Below are positions 52,502 through 64,000 of a stretch of DNA of 64,000 nt, in pieces. Below the pieces are notes generated by a model. It had not been told where the DNA came from. It ran no database searches and saw only the letters and a list, made by a program, of their open reading frames with translations. Position 1 is the stretch's first letter. The number at the start of each line of letters is the position of its first letter. The stretch is from Euryodendron excelsum. Its lineage: Eukaryota; Streptophyta; Magnoliopsida; Ericales; Pentaphylacaceae. Location of the stretch: contig CM065392.1 of the NCBI GenBank assembly GCA_033060915.1, positions 6,415,501 through 6,479,500 on the forward strand. Direction: 5' to 3'. A program made the translations under genes and the position numbers.

Positions 52502-52880
52502 TCCAACTTCAATTTGTGCATTGTTACTTTTTTTTGGTTATGGAAAACTTAAAACTTCAAATTGCCTTCCCAGGCTTTTCTATTGGAAAGGTTGGTAGTA
52601 AAAAAACCAAGTCCAACCAATGCAGACCCAAGCCCAACCCAGATTGAAAGGTTTGGATTTCTAAACTCCAGACCAAACTACAAATTTCTAGCTTTTGTCT
52701 CTGGGTTGGTTGGTAGAGATAGTCCATTCAGGCATCTCCCAATTCTAGCAAGAGTTGTAAATTTGTGGTCTGTCTCGCTTGAGGATATGAAGCCTAGCTA
52801 GTCGTCAGCTAGTTTTAGGTTTTGTATTCAAACACCCAAAACACAGCTATTCAGGTTCAATAGATCGAATCACAATGACA

Positions 52881-52883
<3 letters not shown>

Positions 52884-52923
<40 letters not shown>
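52884..52923. repeat. (GA)n microsatellite
   Basis: About 20 GA units in non-coding DNA. Confidence 0.93.
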
Positions 52924-52930
<7 letters not shown>

Positions 52931-53167
52931 TACAAAGGATGATGGCTAGCATCTGATTACTCTCTTACCTATCTCTACCACCCCAGTGACGTGTTTTCAT
53001 TCTCAACATATATACTTTTTCCTAGTTGTTTTTACTTAAAATACCATATATGCGTATATCTTCCTTTGGGTTAATGGCAAAACCATGAACTAGCTAGATC
53101 CAAGTTTGGAATTTTCATGTGCCTTCCTGCCTGCATTGGGTGACTTGTCAATCATAGTTTTTAGGGT

Positions 53168-53344
53168 AATGATACCCGAACAAAAAAATTTATACAGAAT
53201 TATCACTAGAATGATGTGGATGGATACAACTCATTCACTTTAAAATAAAACACTTATTATCATAGCTCTTAATTACAATAATACTACTAACACATCATTC
53301 TGATAGGGTTTCTATACATTTTTTTTTTTTGAAAAAATAGCATT
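53168..53344. mobile_element. MITE family 'AATGCTAT', copy 2
   Basis: Left AATGATACCCGAAC, right ATAGCATT. Internal AGAATGATGTGGATGGATAC, TCTTAATTACAATAATAC and ACACATCATTCTGAT match copies 1 and 3. Confidence 0.6.
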
Positions 53345-54694
53345 TTTTCTATTTTTTTAATTTACCAACTTTTGTCACTAGCTATTGTTATCAAGATATG
53401 TAACAAAAAAGCATCTCAATGCGCAAGACTTTGCAAGATTGAAACAAGATCAGATGTATACAACTATGTCACTGCATACAGAGAAGGGATTTTCGTATTT
53501 TGAGCCTATGACTCTCAAATCTTAATGAAACAATCTTACCGCTATGGCAAGACATGTCCTTCTCAAATATTGTTGTTAAGATGGAAAATAGAATTTCTTT
53601 TCACTAATGTTTGCTTCAAAGCTTTCATTGCATTGACATTGATGCTGCCTATTTTCTTTCTCATCTCTTCTCTTTCTAATTCTTTTCCTTTTGCTACCTG
53701 CAGTAAGGGGCAGAGAAATGTATAGGCTTGGCGTGCCATGGCATCTGTGGTTTTTGTACAATCCTTTTATATGTAATATAAATATCTGAGATTTTTGTAA
53801 AATTTATTTTACTAATGCCTCCCACAATTTATAAGCTAAAACTCTAATCCAAGAAATTAAATATAAAATTTTTATATAGTAAACTATGGAGTATATCTAT
53901 TTTTTTTTTATGTGCATCCTAACCCAATAAAATCAATATTATGTGGGTTTTCTAAATCAACATTATATGAGTTTTTAACGTGCATCATCCAACAAGTCCC
54001 ACCAAATATATATAAAAAAGCTACTTGAAAAAATATCGATTTTTACTTTTGATAGATTATTGATGTACTAAGAAATAATTAATCTATTCTTTTCTTGTCA
54101 TTTGGGCAACTTATATATGCTTGTAATTAAATAGACATCAAGTTTGTTAAAATTAAGACTTTTATATAAGCTGGTTGTATAACGCTCGACCCTTTTTAAA
54201 GTATATTTTTTACACATTTGGAGTACTTGTGAAAAAAAAAGTTATATTTTAGTCATGTTTTGTTGAGGCAAAATAAAAGGTAATTTTATTTTTTATGTAG
54301 AAATCTAATTTTGCATCCCACTACATATCTCACAATTAAAGTTAAAAATATGTGCAAAAAAACTTAAAATATAGCATTTGTATAATAATTATATCAATAG
54401 GCAAAAAATTTTGTTTCAAGTTAGCACCCCCGAAATAAAATTCTAGCTCCGCCCCTGTCTACAGTGTTGTGCATATGTAATTAGGAAAGTAAAATAATCC
54501 ATAAATGAACAATAAACTTCTAGATTATCATTATTCCGTCCTTTATCTTGGGTAGTAAGGAGAGCAGTAAAAGCACTTAGAAAGCACAAGTATGACACAC
54601 AAGAGCTATTTCACTCTGTGTAATCTTGAATTAAAAAAAAATACAGCAAGCATTTAGAAATCCTTTGAAGAGTTTTGGAGTAACAATAATTAGA

Positions 54695-54699
<5 letters not shown>

Positions 54700-54729
<30 letters not shown>
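54700..54729. repeat. (CT)n microsatellite
   Basis: CT dinucleotide run in intergenic DNA, just left of the foldback element. Confidence 0.9.
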
Positions 54730-54735
<6 letters not shown>

Positions 54736-54810
54736 TTTCCAACTTGAGTATTCTTTATGAATCAACAAACAGTTGATTTTTTTTTTTTTTTTTTTTAGTA
54801 TTTTATGAAA

Positions 54811-55700
54811 GGGCAAATTACATCCACCTCCTTTGAGGTTTTAAACTAATACAACCCACCTTCTGAGGTTATAGAAATTGCATCCCTTTCTCTTCAAGTT
54901 TAAGGTGAGTTGTATTTTTTGCCAGATGTTAAATTTTTTAACAGAATATATGTAATTTTAAAAATAAAAAAAAACAGGATTATTACCTAAATTGCTCCTA
55001 ATGTGCATAAAATGACATAAATAAGTTTTTTTTGCTTATAAAATTAATTAGTGTGTTGATTTTGAGCCTTCTTCTAATAAAAAATAAAGATGCATTACCA
55101 CTACAAGATTTTAAGAGCAAATTAAATGTTACATTTGTATAAAACGCCATTTTAATCAATAAATAAATTATAAGTCTTATATTTTTTTAAAACTTTATAT
55201 GCTATAATTAAAGCCTATATAGATTCTATAAAGTTTTATAAAAAAAAAAAAAAGTTCTAGTCAATATAAGGAAAAATATCCTACAAAAAGTAATATCGAA
55301 AACAACAATTTTAGTTAACTTATATTAAAAAGACAACGGTTTAACTTAAGAAAATCAATTGTATCAAAATTTTTAAATTCTATATACTATAAAAAAAAAA
55401 AATAACACACATGTGGGGGAATTTAGAAGCATAAAAACAAAGATTTAAAAATTCAACACACGCTAATTAATTTCAGAAGTAAAACAAAACCCTATTTATG
55501 TCATTTCATGCACATTAGGGGCAATTTAGGTAATAAACTTATTTTTTTGGCTGGTATTACATATATTCTATTAAAAGATTTAATATTTGGAGGAAAATGA
55601 GACTCACCTCAAATCTCAAAAGAGGGGATGTAATTTGTAGAACTTCAGGAGGTGGATTGTATTAATCTGAAACCTCAAGGGAGGTGGATGTAATTTGTCC
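54811..55700. mobile_element. Mutator-like foldback MITE, 890 bp
   Basis: Left end GGGCAAATTACATCCACCTC; right end reverse-complemented GGACAAATTACATCCACCTC. The arms stay alike for several hundred bases inward (for example TTGCTCCTAATGTGCAT against its partner at about 55509-55525). Perfect 9-bp target duplication TTTATGAAA at 54802-54810 and 55701-55709, the size made by Mutator-like transposases. No coding capacity. Confidence 0.88.
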
Positions 55701-55709
55701 TTTATGAAA

Positions 55710-58700
55710 TTAACAGATTAAAAAAGAGTTGGCTTCTAGATATTCATGCACGAATGAATCAATGGATTCAAACTGCCAATTCAAGTTCTTGTATTTTTTA
55801 CATGCTTCCTTGCATCACCTTAATATGCAGGATCAAATTCTCCATTTTTGGAATTTTTGCATTTTCCTTAAGTGACCAATTTCAACACAGGGGATTGGGG
55901 GAAGCTTTATAATATGGTTATAAATCGAATTTATTAAGGAAAAAAAAAGTGAGAAACAAGAAAACAAAATGAGAGATTCTAAATCTTTACTTTTTTTCTT
56001 TTTATATATTTTTATCCTCCACTCTCTCTAACAACCAAACATATGAAGTAATTTCATATCTTGTTCTCTTTTAATTTTTCTCGTCAAATTTTTTATTCAA
56101 ACACAACCTTTAATTAATTAATGACCTCATTGAAAGAATCAAACAGCTAAATTCCAAGCATTATACTCATATGTAGGAAACATTTAGTAATACTTTTAAG
56201 TTCTTGCAAATACATGCAAAAAGCTATACTTGAAGCCTTGAAGGAAAATTGGAGATAAGTTTGGTGTTCATGTTGATTTCTCCTCGTATATTCAAATTTT
56301 TATCAACTTAGTTACATCTTCAATGCAAGATCTTATTAGCATTTGGTGCATTTGACAAGTACAGGCGTATCAGATACATATATATATATATATATATATT
56401 CAGTTGGCAATTGTATCCCTTCAAATATCTATAAAATTTTATTTCATTTATAGATAATACATATATAGCTAGCACGCAAGCTAGGATTAGCTGAACTTCA
56501 TTATACCCATATGGATCATTTAGTCTAAAACTAATATTTTTCCGACAACAAAATACGAGTACTAATATCCGTCCTGGATGAACTGAAAGGATTAGAGATT
56601 GCTAATGAGGATTTGAAAGAAATACTTTTTAAGTCTTCGGCAACATGCAAAGCTAACAAGGCAAGATCTTAATCATTTTTGGTGCATTTGAAAAGTAAGG
56701 TGTATCAGATGCATATAAATACTACAAATATCTTGGGTTTCATGTTGATACCTCCTCTTATATTCATATTTTTATCAACTTAATTACATCCTCAAGGCAA
56801 GATCCTATCATCATTTGATGCATTTGAGCTAGTACAGGTGTATCAGATACATATAATTATCTTATATATATATTTATATATATGAAAAAAGAGATACATA
56901 TAAATATCTAGAAATATCTTGGGTTGGCAAAAGCATCCCTTCAAATATCTGATCCATGCGTTGATATATTTGCTTCCTCTCTTCTTCTTCGACACATGTT
57001 AAATTCTATATATTTTCTCTTTGTTTTCTCTCTGAGAGTCACATTGCATATGTTTTTGGGTATTCTCTTCATGATATTACATCTCAGCACATATCTTGCC
57101 AGGAACAATTTTGTCTTTCCCATGTGCCCTTTGCCTGCACTATCACTTATTACCCACTTTTTTCAACTCTTGCCACTAATGTTTTTGGTGAAAAGAAAGC
57201 CAACTCACTTAACTTTTAACTAGTTTATGGTCTAGCTAACATTTCATGCCAACAATCTCTCTGTATCTCTCTCTCATCTTGGTGCCTTCTCAAATAAGTT
57301 GGGTTTAAGTATGGGAGCATTGATGTTGTCTATACAAAAAATTTTTAAGTATCTCCTCAATTCATCACCAGTAATCCAAGAAAACTGCTCTAACTTGAGT
57401 ATTACTTGGCAATTTAATTTCTAGTTTGACGATGAATCCTGCTGTTATTACTTTACTAAAGGGATTTAGGTATATTTGTTTGCCTACTTTTCCATGTTTA
57501 TGTCTATATGTAAATTAAATTACAGACACACACACATGTATGTATATATATATCGATTTAATTGGATTAACCTCGTAACTCTACTATTCTTGGGAGTAAT
57601 TTGATAATTCAATAAAAGCTTGTTACAATGGAATTCTTGACTTCTCTACATGTTCCTTGACAATGATCAAGTACTTAGATCAACCATAGACAGGTGCACT
57701 CTTTGACCTTGAATAAAAACAATAATAATTGAAAAAATAAATTACTATGCTATGTTATGATCTTGGATGTAGGAGTGGACCGACGCCTGGCGAGCAGCGT
57801 TGACAGCCTATATTGGATTTTAAAAAATATATATTTAAATCTAACCCACTTAAAAATGGACTTTGCCTGAGTAAACCAAATACTCATTTTAAAGTTTTGT
57901 TTAATCCAATTTAAACTCATACACATCTAAAATACACCTAAAATGGCATAAGCCCTAAAAACATTCTCTCTCTATTCAAAAATTAATTGAAATGAAGAAG
58001 GATATTGTCTACCCATTAGTATATTTATTGGTAAAGTTGGCACTAATCTTACTAGTTGCAACTGTATCAGTTGAGAGAGTTTTTTTGTCCAATGAATATT
58101 ATCAAGACTTCACTACGTAATCGTATGGAAAAAGAGTAGACCAGGGCGGCTCAAATGTAAATCTATCAAGGCAATCGATTTAAGTTTCTAATTTTTGAAA
58201 GCCCCTAAGTTTTAAAAACCCTACCTATTATAATTAAAATTTTGTATAAATTTGGCTTTTTTTTTAAAAAAAAGCCTTAATCTAAATAAGAAAAAGCCAA
58301 AAAAAAAAAATGGCATCAGTATAAATGGGAAAAGACCCCTAAAAAAAAAAAGAAAAGGACTACTTCAATGAAAAAAAAAAATCTATAAAAAAAGTCCCAG
58401 ATTAACCATTTTAATTAACATGAAAAAACTATTTAAAAAATTATAATTACATACACTTTAATAAATACAAGGAAGATCAATGGCTTAACTTATACAACTC
58501 TCTCTCCCTCTAACGTATATATATTTATAAGTTTAAACCCTTATATAACACGCACACACACAGTCTCTCTCTCTCTCGTATAAAGATAAAAGTTTCAAAC
58601 TAAAAAATAAATTAGTAAATCTTACCGATAACATTATCAAACGTCTTATTGATGTAATATTTTTGTATTTTTATATAGATCGATATTTATTTGATTTTAT

Positions 58701-60313
58701 TTTGAATAAAATGTATTTTTTTTTTATTATTTGTTGATCTACAAGTAGAACTGAGAAGTAAATTATTTACTCTGTTGGTTGAATCATCAATTTTGTATTA
58801 TATTGGTCGAATCATTTGGTGAATCTTTACAAAAAATTAATTTTTGTTGAATGGTTAAATTCATTGTGATTCGGTGAATGTTTCATGGAAAAGAGATAAA
58901 AATAAATTAATTAATAATTTTTTATCTAAAAAAAATTTAAGTAAAAAATTTACACCAGTATTAAAAATGTAAAAAGTTTCATTTAAAATTTTAACTTTAA
59001 GAATATATTTCGTCTCCACTGAAAAAAGTTTTTGGGTCAGCCATTGCTTGAATGTGTTGAGGAGAAAAGGAAAAAGAAACAAAAAAAGATAAGAAAGAAA
59101 ATAAAGTAAAAAAAGTCAAATTTAGCTTTTTTTGGGTTAGAAAAATGAAAAAAAATGAAATCACTATTTGACAAAAGAGGAAGTTTCATTATTTTCCTTG
59201 GTTTTTCATATATATGAATGTGTTCCGTTAATTAAAAGATCTTTAGTTAGCTTTTCAGGGGACTATTCAGGATAAGCCAGAGTTGCTCTTTCTTCTCTCC
59301 GAGTCGAGTACGCGACGAAGATGGCCGGAAGATCCAAACATAATATCAATATTTTCATAAGGGTCGTTAAGCAAAATTTGGAACCAATTTGCTGCTTTCT
59401 AAACAAAAGCCATCTTTTTTTTTTTTTCCTCCTTTTAAGTCACACTTCAAGGCAAAATGCTTACTTTTACACCAGATTGTGAGGAAAAGTATAGAGTAAA
59501 ATTCCCATTTAGTCTTTATTGTACGTGGGTTAGCCATTTCACTTTCTGCTTTGTTGGATTCCTCTTGATTGTGAAGCATCAGCTGCTAGCTATTAATTAA
59601 CTCAGATCATATGACCTGATTTTATTGGTAGTATACCTAATGTCCTGTGATATATCTCACAGTTTGAAAAACTTTTGCGTATTTGGATTAGAAAGTAATT
59701 GATTTTAACTTGCTTTTATTATTTTATTATGGGTCTGGGATTGCTTTACTTTCTGCTTGAAGTATATATAATTCAATACTACAAAAAATGGCTTTTACCC
59801 TAAGTTAGTCTTCTTGGGTTTCTTACTGCAAAAATCTGCTTTTGCGGCGTTTATATTCGCAGCGTTAATGAAAACCTGCCAATAGTAAGAAATCCTAGGG
59901 GTTTTAGAGGATATAGGCAATTCAAAACAGTTCAACCACTAAAATAATCCATGATTACATTTCTAAATTAATATCATTGTCGGTGTTTGTCGCACTGCAT
60001 CTAAATTAAGTCCACAGGCTAAGCTGTCATAAGTTTAAGTAATAATAAGCCGATAAATAAGCTAATTTAAATATCTTTATCAAAACAAGATTTAGCAGAG
60101 ACAAAGAGAATGAGAGACTTTTCATGCATATGTTTGAGATGAACTTTGTTCTTCTCTAACATAAAAAAAAAAACCAGATAGTAAAGCACAAGAGTCATAC
60201 AATTTAATTAAAAACACACCAAACAAGTCACTAGCCCATTCATGTCCCATCTTCCACTTTATATCTAATTAATAAACATTTGAGACCCAAGCAGCAAATA
60301 GGCATAAGGTTAT
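55710..60313. other. Intergenic, AT-rich
   Basis: Holds a triplicated motif block at 56320-56960 and (TA)n runs; the remainder is low-complexity A/T DNA. The small frames here show no recognisable domain. Confidence 0.65.
56321..56960. repeat. Degenerate local repeats (three copies of a GATCTTA...TGTATCAGATACATATA unit)
   Basis: GCAAGATC...TTTGGTGCATTTGA..AGTACAGG.GTATCAGATACATATA occurs at about 56326-56384, 56660-56720 and 56794-56855. Flanking phrases TATTCAAATTTTTATCAACT and GTTGGCAA...ATCCCTTCAAATATCT are repeated as well. Confidence 0.8.
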
Positions 60314-61114
60314 TCATATTCTGAGTAGGAATATACTGAGTTCAGGCCCGCCATTGCCGTCCGGGTTCATCATATAAAAGGCCTCCGAGTCACGACTCCC
60401 CACCACTCGCTCAAACCGAGCTCTCATGTAAAGCAACTCGCCTTCCGACCCACTTCCTTTCCGGCCGTCGTCCACCACCGGAATTACTCCGGCGCCGACT
60501 GACACGCTTTGGACCGTGCTAAGCACGTGCCAGTCGGACTCCGTGCACGCACGTGACAGCGCGTACCCGCACTTCCTGCCGTTGCAGTACATGGTCCACA
60601 TGGGCTCATTGAACAACTTCACCGGCCGGCCACGAGCCGGCGGTCCCTTTTCGCATTCCAGGGCAATCCTGACTAGCCCGGATGACATTTCCTTCACCAA
60701 GCTCGACGTCGACACCGCGAGTTCGATCAGTAAAACCGGTTCAGATCGCGGGTCGTCTTGGACGGCGAAGCTGACGTGGCCTCTCCGGTTGCCGAAGAGC
60801 GTGCCGGTGACTTTCCGGCCTAATGAAGGTGTTATAGAGAGATGGGTCGGTATGCTAAGCCACCGGCAGGTGGGGATGATGGCCGGGAAGGAGATGATGC
60901 TGAGGAGAGACCGGAGAAGAGTGGAGATTCCGCTACGGGTTTTTGATATGCGTTGAAACGCGACCGGCGAGCCTTTTCGGACGAGGAGCTTGTTGGATAC
61001 ATCATCTGGTTCCGGTATGAAAGACGCCGATCTCATGTAATTTGAGGGTATGATCCTTTTGGTGCTTTTACAGCTACTGGTTCTTGGAAGGGTATTGAGT
61101 TGTTCATGTTGCAT
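60314..61114 (-). CDS. MIZ1-like: MIZU-KUSSEI 1-like protein (DUF617)
   Basis: Intronless 266-codon gene. Residues about 101-265 form the DUF617 (MIZ) domain, starting VTGTLFGNRRGHVSFAVQ; it includes the block LFNEPMWTMYCNGRKCGYAL (168-187), WHVLSTVQSVSVGAGVIP (195-212), GELLYMRARFERVVGS (225-240) and the closing FYMMNPDGNGGPELSIFLLR. The length is near the family norm of 250-300. The founding member, Arabidopsis MIZ1, is an ER-associated protein needed for root hydrotropism; other members are little studied, so the role here is inferred only as far as family membership. The N-terminal 60 residues are basic and serine-rich without a clear signal. The start at 61114 is the first ATG after a GA-repeat leader. 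The coding DNA is much more GC-rich than its surroundings. Confidence 0.94.
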   Translation of the reverse strand: MQHEQLNTLPRTSSCKSTKRIIPSNYMRSASFIPEPDDVSNKLLVRKGSPVAFQRISKTRSGISTLLRSLLSIISFPAIIPTCRWLSIPTHLSITPSLGRKVTGTLFGNRRGHVSFAVQDDPRSEPVLLIELAVSTSSLVKEMSSGLVRIALECEKGPPARGRPVKLFNEPMWTMYCNGRKCGYALSRACTESDWHVLSTVQSVSVGAGVIPVVDDGRKGSGSEGELLYMRARFERVVGSRDSEAFYMMNPDGNGGPELSIFLLRI

Positions 61115-61116
61115 GG

Positions 61117-61120
<4 letters not shown>

Positions 61121-61147
<27 letters not shown>
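61121..61147. repeat. (GA)n microsatellite in the MIZ1-like leader
   Basis: GA repeat starting seven bases before the ATG (CT on the gene strand). A second GA tract lies at 61375-61398. Confidence 0.92.
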
Positions 61148-61150
<3 letters not shown>

Positions 61151-61374
61151 TTTGGTAATAGAATCAGGAGGTCACTTGGTTACTGGGTAGAGTTTGATCT
61201 GAATTAACAAGGAGAGAGAGAGGGATCTGGTTTTCTATGATGAGGAGAGGCAACGGTAGTCGGTTTTTGCTGCAAGCATGCAAAGAAAAGGTAGGCAATA
61301 GAGATTTCTGTGTGTTTTTAGCACTGAAGAAACGTTGAAATGAGAAATTTTAATTGTTATTGGTGTTTGTGTAT

Positions 61375-61398
61375 GAGAGAGAGAGAGAGAGAGAGAGC
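61375..61398. repeat. (GA)n microsatellite upstream of the MIZ1-like gene
   Basis: Second CT-strand leader or proximal promoter tract of the gene. Confidence 0.9.
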
Positions 61399-61515
61399 TG
61401 AAGAGGCCGACAAGATGATGATAGTGTTGGGAGGTGGCCAATATAAAGGGAAACTATGGAGGTTTGTGCTCCTGCTGATGATGATAATCAATTTCAATGG
61501 CTTATGTGTATAATG

Positions 61516-61524
61516 TATATATAG
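61516..61524 (-). promoter_or_regulatory. Possible TATA box of the MIZ1-like gene
   Basis: Gene strand reads CTATATATA about 400 bases before the ATG, which would give a leader of about 370 bases. An alternative, CTTTATATTGG, lies near 61440. Position-based inference only. Confidence 0.35.
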
Positions 61525-61977
61525 TTTGTACGCATATATATTTTACAGAGGAGTTATGTATTGATGGTAAGGACCATCATGGTTACTCGTGCGACTACTT
61601 GATAATCATTGATCTGCAACGGCTTTCATATGTGGGCCTACTATGTGCCCTCCAATAGCATGGTGAGGAGCGTGCACCATACTTATGCTGGACCACATTT
61701 TACAGTAGCTCTGTTGATGGCTTATGATGATTGCAGGTTGACCGTTGGATTATAATCACTATGGCTCGTAGTGGCTAAGACGCGATGCAAATAGTAGTTG
61801 GAGAAAATGGTACGCCCACGCTCATGCGGACAGGCAAGACCACGCGCTTAGGCTTGGAATCCTACCAATTTACATGGCCCGCCGTGTTTGTTTCGCGAGA
61901 TGGAATAGAAAATAAGGAGTCGAGGAACAGTTAGTTCTGAAATTACAAATTATTTCGACGAAAATTGTGTAGTGAAA

Positions 61978-62148
61978 AATGCTATCCTTACAAAAAAAAA
62001 ATTGTGCAAAAACTTATACCAAAATAAAATAATATGACAATAGAAATTTTTTTAATTAAAAGTCATTTATGATGACTGCTTTATTTTAAAGTGAAGGTCT
62101 CTTATTCTGCCACGTTATTTTGTATAACAGTTTTGTTTGTATAGCATT
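61978..62148. mobile_element. MITE family 'AATGCTAT', copy 3
   Basis: Left AATGCTATCCTTAC, right ATAGCATT. Internal ATAATATGACAATAGAAA and CCACGTTATTTTGTATAAC match copies 1 and 2. Confidence 0.62.
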
Positions 62149-62167
62149 ACTTTTTTATAATTTGAGC

Positions 62168-62734
62168 TAGGGGCTTTCATTGGTCAGGTCGGGTTCGTGC
62201 TAAACCCAAAACTAGCTTGATCTTGATCGGTTCCAAGCTTTTGAACTCAGAATTAAATCAATCATTAAATGGAACCGAATCGAACCAACCCGACTTGGTT
62301 CGGGTTCGTTCAGTTCTGTTTCACGCATCAAGTTCGGGTTGGTTTCACTTTTATTATATATTATTTAACTTATTTGTTCAAAAAAATAAAATAATAAGAT
62401 TCATCTTGTATCCTTAATTTTTTTTAAAAATAAAAAATGATATATAAACACAAATCAACAATAATTAACCACAAATAAAAATGACCTAATGGCATATATA
62501 AAATATATAGACTTTTATAAGATATAAAAATCAAGTATTGGTTCGCTTCTTGGGTCGTTTCTTAGTTTGGTTTAGGTCCAAAAAATTTGAAACCGAGAAC
62601 CAAACTGAATAGATATGGTTATTATTTTTTAGATCCAAAATTGAACCGATTCTTTAACAGACTTGAACCAAACCTACCTATAGAGGCCGGATTGATTCGG
62701 TTCTCAAAGTTTTAGCTTCGTTTGTGCACCCCTA
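62168..62734. mobile_element. hAT-type MITE with GGTTCGGGTTC repeats
   Basis: Left TAGGGGCTTTC, right TTGTGCACCCCTA. Flanks atttgagc (62160-62167) and atttgacc (62735-62742) form an 8-bp target duplication with one mismatch. The inside is full of GGTTCGG/AACCGAACC motifs, typical of a widespread plant MITE. Confidence 0.78.
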
Positions 62735-64000
62735 ATTTGACCTTGAGATTTGAATTTTCAAATTGTCTATTTTGAATTTTCAAATTGAATATTATATCCC
62801 CCTCCTAAGATTAAATAATCTTGTTTATACAAGATAAACAAAACTCTCTCCAAATTGCCGGATAAATTCGAACATAAGATTAGTAGTCTAATTCCGTAGC
62901 TTTATCTTGCAAATCAAACACACTTGGGTTGAAACTCCCTTTCAACAAAATTGGGATATATGAAAATTTGAAATCCAAATTAACTTCATTCTATATTTTT
63001 AAAAAAAATAGATTCGAAGTATACATATAAGGGATCTAAGCAACACTCATACAAGATCAATGTCGCGCAGGAACACTCAAAGATTTGATCACAAATCCTT
63101 AATTTCGAAAGAAAAAGAATGAAAAAGAAGAAAATTTGTTGTTTAAAAGATGAAATGCGAAAGTCTAATTGAATACCTTGTTAAATCATCAATTCCCAAA
63201 CAACATTTATATCCCTCGCCAAAAGAAAAAAATTAGCTACTCGTCATCATAGAAAAATCAAAAGTTTTATTGAAGAACAAGTAACCAATTACAAGAATAA
63301 TGAAAGAAAACTCAAAGAAGCCCTAAAAACTACTCTCAATACTCTATTCTAAACTCCAAGTTAGTCCCGCTTTACAACTAGGGTTTTGCCCCATATATAG
63401 TTTATAAGGAAACACATCAAATAGGGAATTTCCTAAACTTGCTTGCAGCAAGCTGTCCGGACGTGCTTGGTGGCCGTCTTGACGGGTAGGTTCTCCTCAC
63501 TGGCGTATGGACACCCCCTGGGGTTGTCCTGATGAGCAGATTGCAGCATCGGGCCGTCCTGACGGGTTCTAAGGGTGTCATGATGGACAGATTGCAATTT
63601 CGACTTGTATTTCAATTTTTATCCCACTCGAGACTGATTCACAAAATTTTCGTGAAACACAAAAGTATAGAGTTTGGAATTTTCTTTCCAATGCCACAAA
63701 ATCACCTCAATCCAATGTCGGAGTAAAAAGTTATGTCCAAAATACTGAAGTAATGTTAAATTCAAACTTCGAATTTTCAACTCTTTTGCGTGCAAAACCT
63801 ACACAAGACATAAATAACTTAGTTAGAACTCATAAATACTTAACTAAAGCTAAAATAATTCTACTAAGGCTTCATAATCCACTAATTAATAGTTTAAGAT
63901 TACACTTTTATAGTGCAATAACTTAGCATATGAGTTAGCTGATCACTGGCCACTCTTTGTTATTCCATAATTTGCTAATAATAGCATTTGCATTTTTACG
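62735..64000 (-). repeat. LTR-like remnant at the right edge
   Basis: On the minus strand TTATTGCACTATAAAAGTGT (about 63927 downwards) and a following AACTAAGTTATTTATGTCTT recall the start of the LTR family at 33348. A block at 63450-63595 repeats GTC.TGACGGG-like motifs. A TATATATGGGGCAAAACCCT stretch (minus strand, about 63400-63380) may be a promoter. Boundaries and a primer site are missing. Confidence 0.4.

Larger units (their letters stand above)
51644..54801. other. Intergenic, AT-rich, with MITEs
   Basis: Holds two MITEs of one family (52329-52501 and 53168-53344) and a (GA)n run at 52884-52923. A terminal fragment CTAGCTCCGCCCCTG lies near 54440. No supported gene. Confidence 0.6.

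Noticed and set aside
53525..53725. Small ORF with a hydrophobic segment
   Set aside because: No support from similarity, context or a conserved copy.
60516..60956. 146-codon frame on the + strand
   Set aside because: Antisense shadow of the GC-rich MIZ1-like gene.

Overview
This window is plant nuclear DNA, most likely from a non-grass angiosperm with a repeat-rich genome. It is AT-rich, its introns reach several kilobases, and it carries plant transposon families (hAT, Mutator-like, PIF/Harbinger, pogo, SINE, LTR elements). The three host genes belong to plant or chloroplast families. The species cannot be named from the sequence.

Positions 1-15889 hold the 3' two thirds of one chloroplast gene on the + strand: NTRC, the NADPH-thioredoxin reductase fused to a thioredoxin. 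Eight coding exons could be joined base by base; the N-terminus lies upstream of the window. Its introns are swollen by repeats: a Lemi1/pogo-like Tc1-mariner remnant, a duplication that copied an exon's acceptor side, two hAT-like elements inserted in opposite directions, and several short tandem duplications. Positions 17751-19928 are intergenic.

Positions 19929-21413 (- strand) are an intronless ATL42-like RING-H2 ubiquitin ligase gene. Positions 21.8-60.3 kb hold no host gene I can support. The block 24.8-50.2 kb is a local segmental duplication (about 27.24-30.6 kb repeats at 45.19-50.18 kb) split by nested LTR retrotransposons. A minus-strand element with a tRNA-Asp-type primer site contains a plus-strand relative at 33348-41484, whose left LTR in turn contains a 534-bp hAT-like element. 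A truncated copia-type LTR follows. The two duplicate copies act as empty-site controls for each other and allow an exact call of a Tourist-like MITE, a hAT-like insertion holding a solo LTR, and a shared SINE.

Positions 50.2-60.3 kb are AT-rich with MITEs, including an 890-bp Mutator-like foldback element with a perfect 9-bp target duplication. Positions 60314-61114 (- strand) are an intronless MIZU-KUSSEI 1-like (DUF617) gene. The right edge (61.9-64 kb) holds two MITEs and an LTR-like remnant. The three host genes show no sign of working together; this is ordinary plant gene order. I found no undescribed multi-gene system. The most unusual material is structural: the inverted hAT pair inside an NTRC intron, the relic exon copy, the stop codon that overlaps a splice donor, and the nested non-autonomous LTR family.
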